DNA of 64,000 nt, taken from Thauera butanivorans NBRC 103042. GTDB taxonomy: Bacteria; Pseudomonadota; Gammaproteobacteria; Burkholderiales; Rhodocyclaceae. Below the pieces are notes generated by a model that did not search any database, was not told the origin of the DNA, and saw only the letters and a list, made by a program, of their open reading frames with translations. The stretch covers positions 26,325 through 90,324 of the forward strand of contig NZ_BCUG01000026.1 of the NCBI RefSeq assembly GCF_001591165.1, written 5' to 3'. The first letter of the stretch is position 1, and each line of letters starts with the position of its first letter. The position numbers and the translations under genes were made by a program. This document shows positions 46,179 to 54,709 of this stretch, one piece after another.

Positions 46179-47681
46179 TCACGGCCTCTCGCTGAGCCAG
46201 TTCGACGGAACATGCCGTTTGAGCTTGGGGTGATTCAGGAAGCGCTGTTCGATACCTTGCGGCCTGCCGACGATCAGCCATGCGACCAGCGTCACGAAAA
46301 CATAGACGAAGGCTCCGACGAGGGCCGACACCACCATCACGCCGAACGCCGCCAGTGCCGAGCCGCTTTCCGGCAGTGCGTGCTGCACGGACAGTACGGC
46401 AAAGGACATCGCCGCAGTGCTCAACAAGGGGCGCCACATGACCTTCATGAGCTCGAAACGGCCGAGACCCAAGGCACGCGTGACCAGTCCGACACCGGCA
46501 GGCAGGGTCAGGGCGGAGCCAAGCACCCTCGCCCACGCCGCCATCTCGATGCCGTGGCCATTCATCAGCCAGTAGATCATCAACGGATACATTATCGCGA
46601 GTTCGAGCACCGTCATGATGCCAACCCAGTATGGACGTCCGAGCGCCATGAACAGGCTGTGCCGGTTGCCGTGGAAGATCTTGGTGGCGCCGTACAAGCC
46701 GAGGATCTGAATCAAGGGAACAGCGGCATCCCAGCCCGGGCCCAGCAGGATCTGGACGATCTGTTCGGCAAGCAGGATCACGCCGACCGCGGCCGGCAAG
46801 GTCACGGCAATGACCGCGCCTTGTGAAGCCACGTAGGCACGCTGAAGCGCCGGCCGATCATCCACGAGTTTCGAGAACCCCGGAAAGACCGCCTTCATGA
46901 TGGGGCCGTAGAGTTCCGTGGTCGGCAACGACGCGATCTCATTCGAAACCCGGTAGGCCCCCAGGGGTTGTGGGCCGAGGAAGCGACCAAGGACGAAATC
47001 GGCCCCCCTGTCGCGCAAATAGACGGTGAAATTGTTGAAGACGAGCCACGAGGAGAAGCCCAGCATCTCGCGCCACGCGCTGACACGGAGCTTCGGGCGA
47101 TACGGATGCATCACGTAGCTCAAGCCGACGCCGATGACCTGGGAAAGCAGCGTGCCAAGCGCCAGCGCCCAATAGCTGCGGAAATAGAGCGCGAGCGCTA
47201 CCGTACCCCCGACCGCGAGAAGCTTCTTCGCCAACTGGAAGCGAAACTCCCGATTGAACTCGAGCTCCTTCCTGAAAGCAACGATCCCGATGTTCTCGAG
47301 CCCGCTGATGAAGGCGATCGCAGCATAAACGTACATCACCTCCGTCAACCGCGGTTCCGAGTAGAACGCGGCTACATGCGGGGCGCCAATCACGATGACG
47401 AAGGCAGCAACGGTCCTGAAAACGAGGCCAAGCGTCCAGGCCGTGTCGAAATGCTCGCGTGTCGCATTCTGCTTGCGGATCAAGGCGAGGTCGAAGCCGA
47501 GGATGGTGATGAGTTCCACCAGTGCGGCCACCGAAAGCGCCATCGCGATGAGACCGAAATCGGCCGGCACCAGCAAGCGGGCAAGCACCGCGGTGCTGAT
47601 CAAGCCCAGGCTGCGCTGCAGCAAGCGCAGCCCGACCATCCACGCCGCCCCCGCGGCGACCTTGGAACCCAGATTCTTCAC
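46179..47681 (-). CDS. polysaccharide flippase (Wzx-like, MOP superfamily)
   Basis: A 500-residue inner-membrane protein with about 12-14 hydrophobic segments. The N-terminus KVAAGAAWMVGLRLLQRSLGLIS and ARLLVPADFGLIAMA match the polysaccharide transporter (lipopolysaccharide biosynthesis) family. The later VFNNFTVYLRDRGADFVLGRFLGPQPLGAYRVS is characteristic of the MOP WzxC type. It would move the lipid-linked repeat unit across the inner membrane. It lies upstream of the asparagine-synthetase-like gene and divergent from the phosphatase gene. Confidence 0.92.
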   Translation of the reverse strand: MKNLGSKVAAGAAWMVGLRLLQRSLGLISTAVLARLLVPADFGLIAMALSVAALVELITILGFDLALIRKQNATREHFDTAWTLGLVFRTVAAFVIVIGAPHVAAFYSEPRLTEVMYVYAAIAFISGLENIGIVAFRKELEFNREFRFQLAKKLLAVGGTVALALYFRSYWALALGTLLSQVIGVGLSYVMHPYRPKLRVSAWREMLGFSSWLVFNNFTVYLRDRGADFVLGRFLGPQPLGAYRVSNEIASLPTTELYGPIMKAVFPGFSKLVDDRPALQRAYVASQGAVIAVTLPAAVGVILLAEQIVQILLGPGWDAAVPLIQILGLYGATKIFHGNRHSLFMALGRPYWVGIMTVLELAIMYPLMIYWLMNGHGIEMAAWARVLGSALTLPAGVGLVTRALGLGRFELMKVMWRPLLSTAAMSFAVLSVQHALPESGSALAAFGVMVVSALVGAFVYVFVTLVAWLIVGRPQGIEQRFLNHPKLKRHVPSNWLSERP

Positions 47682-48206
47682 ACTGATACTCGATGGAGGC
47701 GCCTGTCGATGGTCGCCCCGGTAAATGGAAGTGAATGTTCAGGCCGGCGGACTTGGCCTGCACCCTCCGCCAGTCGACTAATGCATCTGCCTTGACGCCC
47801 AGGCGCGCCGAAGAGCCATCGCCCACGACGAACCGCGATGAGCGCGCCAAACTCACTCATTACGCCCGTGGCCACGTCCCGAGCGGTCAAGCGGGGGCAA
47901 TGATGCAGGACGGGTGGTACGATGTCGATGTATCCTTTCACGTTTTCGTTGCAGATGCACCTTCTGCCCGACCTGGATGGCACAGGCTCCACGGCCCCCA
48001 AGGTCGGCAAGCGCGCCGATCGGCGGCGCGGCTGCGAAGATGCCGCGCCGCGGTTCGACATTGCACGCATGGCGCACCGGTCTTTCCCACAGAGCCCCCT
48101 TCAGCATGATGACACCCATGTACAACGTAGCGCGCCTGCAGCGATCCTCAAGCGAGCAAGCTCGCCGCCTCTCGGGCACACTGGAAAATCGATCGGAGAG
48201 CGGCCA
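47682..48206. other. 525-base divergent region between flippase and phosphatase genes
   Basis: No convincing gene was found. A short plus-strand frame at 48106-48210 (ATGATGACACCC..., 34 residues) ends with a TGA that overlaps the GTG start of the phosphatase (GTGA). It could be a coupling leader or the tail of a decayed gene; its sequence (ARLQRSSSEQARRLSG) matches nothing I recognise. The frame reading from 47922 runs into the phosphatase without a start-proximal ribosome site. No promoter was identified with confidence. Confidence 0.45.
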
Positions 48207-48800
48207 GTGAGCTCGCTGTTCGTACGCCTGAAAGACCTGATCGATGCCAATCACGGGACGCATCGAGGATGGGTACGCTATCTGCTGGGCCAGGCCGAGG
48301 GCATCATCGGCCCGAGCGACCGCTTCCGCCGCATTGCACCCCCAAAGGTCGGCCGTCTCGTCTTCGTCTGTCTCGGCAACATCAACCGCAGCGCGTTTGC
48401 GCATGTGGTCGCTGCGCACGAAGCAGCGGAATGCATCTCGATCGGCCTGTCAACAACTACCGGTGCGCCTGCCACCAGCATGGCGCAGGAGGTTGCACGC
48501 GAGTTCGGGCTGTCGCTCGAGCAGCACACCGCCACCGACATCAGCAAGTACGAGCCGCGAGAGGACGATCTGCTGCTGGTGATGGAGCTGCGCCATGCAC
48601 ACCGCCTGGTGAGCCGCGGCATTCCGCCCGGGCAGATCGCCCTGCTCGGTCACTGGGCGCGCCCCATCCGCTACCATATCCACGACCCGGAAAAGCTCTC
48701 GCGCGAATACTACCGCAGCTGCTTCAGCGTGATCCGCTCCGCCGTGGTCAATCTGGTATCCGAGCTCGAACGGGCCGGCAGCCCGAGCATCCCGCGATGA
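48207..48800 (+). CDS. low-molecular-weight protein tyrosine phosphatase-like protein
   Basis: A 197-residue cytoplasmic phosphatase of the arsenate reductase / LMW-PTP fold. The P-loop is VCLGNINRSA (nucleophile Cys55, Arg61), preceded by about 50 residues that are extra to the family core, and the general acid is in IHDPEKLSREYY. GTG 48207 follows GGAGAG. In Gram-negative capsule loci such phosphatases dephosphorylate the tyrosine kinase (Wzc type) that controls chain length; no such kinase is in this window. It overlaps the deacetylase-like gene by four bases, so both are co-translated. Confidence 0.85.
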   Translation: MSSLFVRLKDLIDANHGTHRGWVRYLLGQAEGIIGPSDRFRRIAPPKVGRLVFVCLGNINRSAFAHVVAAHEAAECISIGLSTTTGAPATSMAQEVAREFGLSLEQHTATDISKYEPREDDLLLVMELRHAHRLVSRGIPPGQIALLGHWARPIRYHIHDPEKLSREYYRSCFSVIRSAVVNLVSELERAGSPSIPR

Positions 48801-49759
48801 ATGTGTTCCTGACCTTCGATATCGAGATCTGGTGCAACGACTGGAATGCGCTCGATGAACGCTTTCCCGGCGCCTTCCGGCGTTACATCTACGGTCGTTC
48901 GCCGGCCGGCGATTACGCTCTGCCGAAGACCCTGGAGATTCTCAACCGCCATGGCCTGCAGGGCGTGTTCTTCGTCGAGCCGCTCTTCGCCGCGCGCTTC
49001 GGTGTCGAGCATCTCGCGGAAGTCACCGCCTTGATTCGCGATGCGGGCCAGGAGGTGCAGATGCATCTGCACCCTGAATGGACCGACGAGATCAGCCCGC
49101 CGGTCTTCCCCGACAAACCCTTCAAGCGCCAGCACCTGATCCATTATTCGCGCGAGGAGCAGACCGAGTTGATGCGCCGTGGCCTGGCCCTGCTTGCCGC
49201 AGCGGGAAACCCGGAGATCACCGCTTTTCGGGCCGGCAGCTTCGCGGCCAACGCCGACACGCTGGCTGCGGTAAAAGCATGCGGCCTCGGTGTGGATTCG
49301 AGCCTCAACATGCTCTATTCCTATTCCGGCCAGGATGTTCGCACGGAAGGGGATTTCTACTTCCCGTACGAGCGGGACGGGCTGCAACTGCTGCCGATGA
49401 GCATCTTTCGCGATGGCAGGGGACGGCTGCGCCATGCCCAGGTGGGGGCCTGCGGCGTTGCCGAGCTTCGTCACGCAGTCGAGCACTCGGCCGAACACGG
49501 CCATCCCTGCTTTACGATCCTGTCCCACAACTTCGAGATGCTGCGCGCCGGTGCGAGCCAGCCGGATCGCATCGTGGCAGGCCGCTTCGAAAGGCTATGC
49601 CGATTCCTCGGCGCGAACCGGGACGATTTCCCGACTGCCGGGCTCCGGTCAGTGCCGACCTTCGGCAAGGCGCCGGCGAACATGCCCCTTGCCGAGGCAG
49701 GGCGGCTCGCCACCCTTTGCCGCCTCGCCGGCCAGGCTGCCCGGCGACTGCCGATCTGA
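48797..49759 (+). CDS. polysaccharide deacetylase-like protein
   Basis: A 320-residue NodB-fold protein. It starts directly with the metal/catalytic block NVFLTFDIEIWC, with HGLQGVFFVEPLFAARF, the metal-binding EVQMHLHPEWTDE, and AFRAGSFAANADTLAAV later. The DIE motif replaces the more usual DDG/DVE, as in a group of deacetylase-like proteins in surface-polymer loci. No signal peptide is visible. ATG 48797 overlaps the phosphatase stop (ATGA), and an ATP-grasp ligase follows 15 bases after its stop. Deacetylation would free an amine that the ATP-grasp partner could acylate; this is inference from gene order. Confidence 0.82.
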   Translation: MNVFLTFDIEIWCNDWNALDERFPGAFRRYIYGRSPAGDYALPKTLEILNRHGLQGVFFVEPLFAARFGVEHLAEVTALIRDAGQEVQMHLHPEWTDEISPPVFPDKPFKRQHLIHYSREEQTELMRRGLALLAAAGNPEITAFRAGSFAANADTLAAVKACGLGVDSSLNMLYSYSGQDVRTEGDFYFPYERDGLQLLPMSIFRDGRGRLRHAQVGACGVAELRHAVEHSAEHGHPCFTILSHNFEMLRAGASQPDRIVAGRFERLCRFLGANRDDFPTAGLRSVPTFGKAPANMPLAEAGRLATLCRLAGQAARRLPI

Positions 49760-49774
49760 CAGACAAGAACATTG

Positions 49775-51004
49775 ATGAGCGAAACACCCCTAGCGAGCGA
49801 TCCGCCGTGCTTCGTACTCGGCATCGAAACCCAGATCGGCGTCGGCGTGATCCGCGAGCTGGCCCGGGCGGGCGTTCGCGTCATCGGTCTCGCCAGCCGC
49901 GAACGCTCGATCGGGCTCGCTTCGCGCCACCTCGAGCGCGGCGTGGTGGTCGGGCCGGCCCGCAACGATGCCCTCGTCCAGCGCATCCGCGCACTTGGCG
50001 AGGAATACGGCGGCGCCATCCTGCTGGGCATTTCGGAGACCGACCTGCAGTGGCTCATGACGCACCGCGACGCCTTCGGCCCGGTCAAGGTGATCGCCCC
50101 GCAGCCCGACACTTTCGCCCGCGTGCTCGACAAGGCCCGGACCCTGGCGCTGGCAGAAAGCGTGGGGATCCGCGTACCTCGCACCCGCGCTGCCGGGAGT
50201 CTGGAGGAATGGAAGACAGCCTGCGCGGAACTGAACTATCCAGTAGTGGTGAAGTGGGCAGACCCGATTGCCGCCATGCCCCGCCTGCGCGAGCATGGCC
50301 TCGCCTTGCAGAAGCTGGAATACGCTGCCGACGCGCCGAGCCTGTGCCGGATCGGCGAGCGCTTCGCCGCTGCCGGGATCTGGCCGCTGATCCAGGAATA
50401 CTGCCCGGGGCGCGGTCTCGGCCAGTTCTTCTTCATGCACGAGGGTCGGGTGGTCCGCCGCTTCCAGCACCTGCGCATCGCCGAATGGCCACCGGAGGGC
50501 GGCTTTTCCAGCGTCTGCGACGCAGTGCCGCTGTCGCAGCATCAGGCGCTGCAGGAGCGCTCGGTCGCCCTCCTGCAGGCAGTCGGCTGGGAAGGTTGCG
50601 CCATGGTGGAGTACCGCCTGGATGAAGCCACCGGAGAAGCGGTGCTGATGGAGATCAACGGCCGCTTCTGGGGCAGCTTTCCGCTTGCGGTGCAGGCCGG
50701 CGCCAGCTTCGCCAGCCTCGCCTACCACCTGCAGGGACTCGGCCGCACACCGGCGCTGCCGCCACTGCGCGAGGCCTTGCGTTGCCGCATGGTATCGACC
50801 GAAGTGAAGCGTCTGGTGCGCCTCCTCTTCCAGCCCGGCAGGATCCGCGACCCCTTCTTCAGCATCCGGCCAGGCCGGGAGCTGTGGCGCTTCGCCAGCG
50901 ACTTTCTCCGTCCGAACACCTGCTACTACCTCTGGGATCGGCGCGATCCCGGCCCCTTTCTCGCCGATATGCGCAACTACGCGCTACGCCTGTCCAAGTC
51001 TTGA
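49775..51004 (+). CDS. ATP-grasp ligase, polymer-locus type
   Basis: A 409-residue ATP-grasp enzyme. Domain A starts CFVLGIETQIGVGVIRELARAG. The ATP-binding lysine is in YPVVVKWADPI, followed by LIQEYCPGRGLGQFFF, and the metal site is in AMVEYRLDEATGEAVLMEINGRFWGS. The start is set at ATG 49775; a TTG codon immediately before is in frame. This is the second ATP-grasp gene of the locus and is only distantly similar to that at 43053. Its 3-prime end overlaps the tail of the convergent ligase/polymerase gene by 21 bases. Confidence 0.85.
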   Translation: MSETPLASDPPCFVLGIETQIGVGVIRELARAGVRVIGLASRERSIGLASRHLERGVVVGPARNDALVQRIRALGEEYGGAILLGISETDLQWLMTHRDAFGPVKVIAPQPDTFARVLDKARTLALAESVGIRVPRTRAAGSLEEWKTACAELNYPVVVKWADPIAAMPRLREHGLALQKLEYAADAPSLCRIGERFAAAGIWPLIQEYCPGRGLGQFFFMHEGRVVRRFQHLRIAEWPPEGGFSSVCDAVPLSQHQALQERSVALLQAVGWEGCAMVEYRLDEATGEAVLMEINGRFWGSFPLAVQAGASFASLAYHLQGLGRTPALPPLREALRCRMVSTEVKRLVRLLFQPGRIRDPFFSIRPGRELWRFASDFLRPNTCYYLWDRRDPGPFLADMRNYALRLSKS

Positions 51005-52321
51005 GCCCTGCGGTGTGACGAGGCGATCGCCGAGAAAGAGCGGGATACCGAAAATACGCCGCTCGGGCACGACGGAGGGTTCACTCTGCCACCCCTTGCT
51101 CGCCACCCACACTCGCGCCGCCACGGCGAGCGCCAGCAGGTTGTAGGGCAAGTCGAAATAGGCAAGGCTGAGAAAGGCACCGCCGATGGCGAAACCGACC
51201 AGGGACACCTGAATCATCGAGCCGAGTTGGACACACCATTCGGTTTCGGCTTGCGCGCGGCCATGCTTGCGCAACCAGCCGGCAGTCCTCCAGGTGGACA
51301 GCCACAGGCAGAGGTAGATGATCAGGCCCACGAAACCATGTTCACCGAGGATGTGGAAGTAGATGCTGTGGGCCGACACGATCATCGTCGGATCGGGTGC
51401 ATACAAACCATAAACGAACTCGTTGTAGATGCTGAAACCACCGCCGAAGAAGTTCTCCTTGGCAATGTTGAACGCCATCCACCAGGCGTTGAGGCGTCCC
51501 ATCGCCGAACGATCCTCCTCGTAGGTGCGGAGCGTGCCCATGCGATCCCACCAAGTGTCGGGCATGAAGGACAAGAAGACCACGCCGCACAGCAGCATGA
51601 CGACCGCCGTAGCGAACTTGTTCTTGCCCCGCCACCAGAGCAGCATCAGCATCGCGCTGACCCCAAGCAAAGCGCCACGCGATTGCGAGCCCAGAATCGA
51701 CACCCCGCAGAGCACCATCGCCGCCGTCATCGCGTGCTTGTGCCAGGTCTTGTGCAGCGTGGTCTGAAGGAAGCGGAGCAGGGGCAAGGTCATGATCAGC
51801 GCCACCGCCAGCGAGTTGTTCTCCTCGATGTAAGACCCCGAAGGCCCGCGCACGTGGAACGCCCCACCGGTAGACAAAGTGAAGATGCCGCCCTTGACGC
51901 CGAAAAACGCCACCGAGAGCGCGAGCACCCACGCAAATACCATCATTTCCCGCTTGGTCCGAACCAGCATCAGCGTGACAAGGATCATCAGGTCGATCTT
52001 CAGCACCTTCTCGAGCATGCCCAGACTCGCCGCGGTATCGAAGGCGAACACCGTGGTGATGCACATCCAGCCGATCAGGATCACCAGCCAGGTCACCGGA
52101 GCGCCGATGAAGGGACTGCGCCTCTCCTTCGACGCAAGCAACCCGACCAGGGTGCAGAGGGCGATGAACATCGCCACCGGCGCATCGAACATGAAACCCC
52201 AAGACAAACGGTGCGGGTTCATGATGCTGAACCAGGTCCACATCATGGCGCCGACGAAGGGATGCCGGAGCGCCAGCAGCCCCCCCGGAACGACGATCAT
52301 CAGCAGGATCAGGTCACGCAT
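50984..52321 (-). CDS. putative O-glycosylation ligase / Wzy-like polymerase, exosortase A-associated
   Basis: A 445-residue integral membrane protein with about 10-12 hydrophobic segments and the large periplasmic loop (TWWDRMGTLRTYEEDRSAMGRLNAWWMAF) of the O-antigen ligase / Wzy_C family. The signature AHSIYFHILGEHGFVGLIIYL follows. In XrtA loci this member has been named a putative O-glycosylation ligase because it occurs with PEP-CTERM proteins, but polymerase activity is equally possible. It is the last gene of the minus-strand operon, 22 bases after the GT4 gene. Confidence 0.9.
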   Translation of the reverse strand: MRDLILLMIVVPGGLLALRHPFVGAMMWTWFSIMNPHRLSWGFMFDAPVAMFIALCTLVGLLASKERRSPFIGAPVTWLVILIGWMCITTVFAFDTAASLGMLEKVLKIDLMILVTLMLVRTKREMMVFAWVLALSVAFFGVKGGIFTLSTGGAFHVRGPSGSYIEENNSLAVALIMTLPLLRFLQTTLHKTWHKHAMTAAMVLCGVSILGSQSRGALLGVSAMLMLLWWRGKNKFATAVVMLLCGVVFLSFMPDTWWDRMGTLRTYEEDRSAMGRLNAWWMAFNIAKENFFGGGFSIYNEFVYGLYAPDPTMIVSAHSIYFHILGEHGFVGLIIYLCLWLSTWRTAGWLRKHGRAQAETEWCVQLGSMIQVSLVGFAIGGAFLSLAYFDLPYNLLALAVAARVWVASKGWQSEPSVVPERRIFGIPLFLGDRLVTPQGSRLGQA

Positions 52322-52343
52322 TCGAACTCACCCTCGACTCTAT

Positions 52344-53477
52344 TCAGCCGCGGTCGCGGCGTGCAACCGCGCGGTAAAGACGAAACCACTGCTCGCGTAC
52401 GGTAGGCCATGCGTAAGTGCCAGCCGCCTCCCTTCCGGCTGCGCGCAGCCGGCCGGCGAGTGCAGGATCGCGCAATATATCGACTGCCGCCCGGCCCATG
52501 GCCTCGGCATCGCCCACCGGCACCAGCAGGCCGGACACACCCCGCTCGACCACGTCAGGAATGCCCCCCGCGTCGGTGCTGACGACCGGCACGCCGCTGG
52601 CGAAAGCCTCCAGAATCGAAATCGGCATGTTGTCGACGGTACTCGGGTTGAGCATGCAGTCGGCCACATCGTAAAGGGAGGGGATGTCGGCATTATCCAC
52701 CCGGCCGCAGAAATCGACGCTGTGCGCGAACCCGAGTTCCACCACCAGGGCCTGCAGCCGCGCCAACTCCGGCCCGCTGCCGGCGACCGTGAGGCGGGCG
52801 CCAGGAAAGGCTTCGCGAACGATGGCAAAGGCCCGGATCGCGGTCGGAATGTCGTAGATCGGCTCGAGGTTGCGGGTGACGATCAGGTGAGGGGCATCGC
52901 CGAAGAGCGGGCGCTCGCGCAGATGAAAGCGGGACAGGTCGACGATGTTCGGGACGATCATCGCCTCGAGCCCATAGCGGGCGAAAACGCGCTGCAGGAA
53001 GCCCGAGGGCGTGACCCGCGCATCCGCCCGGGCAAGCGTGCTCAGGACGTGACGCGGTGCATTGGCAAAGAAGCGATCGGCATTGCCGCCCCGGTAGTTG
53101 ATGATCACGCCGGCGCCCCGGGCACGGCCGATCCAGGCCGCGGGCGCGGCGAAAAGATGCCAGGCCCAGCCGGAATTGGCGAGGATGTGCATGACCTCGA
53201 CCCGCCCCGCCGCCGCCCATAGCTGCCACAGGTAGGGAAGGAGGCGGAAAAGCGCACGCAGCACCGGGACACGGCCGACCCAGTGCGGCCGATAGGGCGG
53301 ATTGTGGCGCACGAGCTCGACCTCGAGCCCATCACCGCGGAGCAGGCGAACGAGCTGTTCGCACTGGTTTGCCATACCTCCGGACGGCGGCGGCAGCGGC
53401 CCCACGACACATACCGTGGGCATGGCTTCGCCCGCGGCCATGGGCGAGGAGGCGTCAGACATCCTGGGCTGCGTCAT
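52344..53477 (-). CDS. glycosyltransferase family 4
   Basis: A 377-residue GT-B transferase. The N-terminal domain is VCVVGPLPPPSGGMANQCEQLVRLL, with the acceptor-side helix and IINYRGGNADRFF. The donor-side C-terminal domain contains TVAGSGPELARL and SILEAFASGVPVVSTDAGGIPDVV. ATG 53477 overlaps the preceding gene's stop by four bases. It is cytoplasmic or membrane-peripheral and adds one sugar to the lipid-linked repeat. The donor is not predictable. It is fourth among the clustered transferases of the XrtA core. Confidence 0.9.
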   Translation of the reverse strand: MTQPRMSDASSPMAAGEAMPTVCVVGPLPPPSGGMANQCEQLVRLLRGDGLEVELVRHNPPYRPHWVGRVPVLRALFRLLPYLWQLWAAAGRVEVMHILANSGWAWHLFAAPAAWIGRARGAGVIINYRGGNADRFFANAPRHVLSTLARADARVTPSGFLQRVFARYGLEAMIVPNIVDLSRFHLRERPLFGDAPHLIVTRNLEPIYDIPTAIRAFAIVREAFPGARLTVAGSGPELARLQALVVELGFAHSVDFCGRVDNADIPSLYDVADCMLNPSTVDNMPISILEAFASGVPVVSTDAGGIPDVVERGVSGLLVPVGDAEAMGRAAVDILRDPALAGRLRAAGREAAGTYAWPTVREQWFRLYRAVARRDRG

Positions 53478-54709
53478 GCCGCCCCTCCGGCGGCCGCGGC
53501 CGCCTCCTCGGCGAGGACTTCGTCGAGCAGGCCGAGATGGGCCTGCCAACTGTAGTGCTTCAATACACATTCGCGCGCCGCGCGCCCCATGTCCTGCCGC
53601 CCGCTGGCGTCGGCCAGCAAGCCGACCACGCCTTCGGCGAATGCCGCAGCGTCCTCGGCCACCACGCAATCCCGGCCGTCCTCCGCGGCGAGCCCCACCG
53701 CAGGCGCCGCAGACAGCACCACCGGGCGTGCCATCGCCATCGCCTCGAGCACCTTGTTCTGGATGCCGCGCGCGATGCGCAGCGGCGCCACCACGACATC
53801 GGCATGGGCGAGGTAGGGACGCACGTCCGGGACGGTGCCGGTGACGGTGACCGCCTCGCCCGCCAGTTCGAGCACCGCCGGCGCCGGGTTCATGCCGACG
53901 ATCCAGAAGCGAACCTCACCGATCCGGGAGCGCACCAGGGGCAGGATCTCCTTGGCGAACCAGCTCACCGCGTCGATGTTGGGCCAGTAATCCATCGCCC
54001 CGGTAAACAACAGCACCGGGCCACCGGGCGAATAGGGTGAGGCAAAGCCGACATCGGGCGAAAAATAGGTGGAATCGACCCCGTTCTGCATCACGCAAAC
54101 CCTGTCGCCAGCTTCCGGGGCCGCGCGCCGGAACAGCGCGGCCTCGGCTTCGGTGACGAACAGACTGCAGTCGGCCTGGCGCGCGGCGGCGCGCTCGAAG
54201 GCAAGCAGCCGCGCGCCCTCGCGGCGGTAGAGCCAGGACAGGGGCCAGGGACGCTCGGCCGCATACTGGGTCCATTTGGCGGAATCGACGTCGCAGAAAT
54301 CGACCACCGTGCGCTCGAGCCGCAGAGGCTCGAGATACTGCGCCATCGGCCCCGAGAAGGTGACCGCCCGGGCGATGCGCTCGCGGTTCACGGTGGCGCG
54401 CACCCACTCGGCGAGACGCGCATCCCGATAATAGGGCAGGCTCAATGCCTCACTGCCGAGCAGCGCAGGCAGGCTCGCGATGCGCTTCCAGCGCGGGCTC
54501 AGCTCGATGGCGCAGACGTCCTCGCACCATTCCTTGAGCCGCTCGACATGCACGCGGTCATCGGGATGATCGACGAAGGTGCCGAGGAAGACCCGGTGCC
54601 GCTGCGCGAGCTGGCGCAGGATGTTGAAGGAGCGCACCTTGTCGCCCTTGTTCGGCGGATAGGGGATGCGGTGCACCAGATAGAGAATGGGCGGGCGCAC
54701 GTCACTCAT
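53474..54709 (-). CDS. glycosyltransferase, PEP-CTERM/XrtA system type (GT4)
   Basis: A 411-residue GT-B enzyme. The opening PPILYLVHRIPYPPNKGDKVRSFN is distinctive of the transferase subfamily that accompanies exosortase A. Further marks are VDFCDVDSAKWTQYA, VMQNGVDSTYFSP and VAPLRIARGIQNKVLEAMAMARPVV. The start ATG 54709 overlaps the stop of the next transferase, and its own stop overlaps the GT4 start. The chain of four-base overlaps implies translation as one transcript. Confidence 0.9.
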   Translation of the reverse strand: MSDVRPPILYLVHRIPYPPNKGDKVRSFNILRQLAQRHRVFLGTFVDHPDDRVHVERLKEWCEDVCAIELSPRWKRIASLPALLGSEALSLPYYRDARLAEWVRATVNRERIARAVTFSGPMAQYLEPLRLERTVVDFCDVDSAKWTQYAAERPWPLSWLYRREGARLLAFERAAARQADCSLFVTEAEAALFRRAAPEAGDRVCVMQNGVDSTYFSPDVGFASPYSPGGPVLLFTGAMDYWPNIDAVSWFAKEILPLVRSRIGEVRFWIVGMNPAPAVLELAGEAVTVTGTVPDVRPYLAHADVVVAPLRIARGIQNKVLEAMAMARPVVLSAAPAVGLAAEDGRDCVVAEDAAAFAEGVVGLLADASGRQDMGRAARECVLKHYSWQAHLGLLDEVLAEEAAAAAGGAA

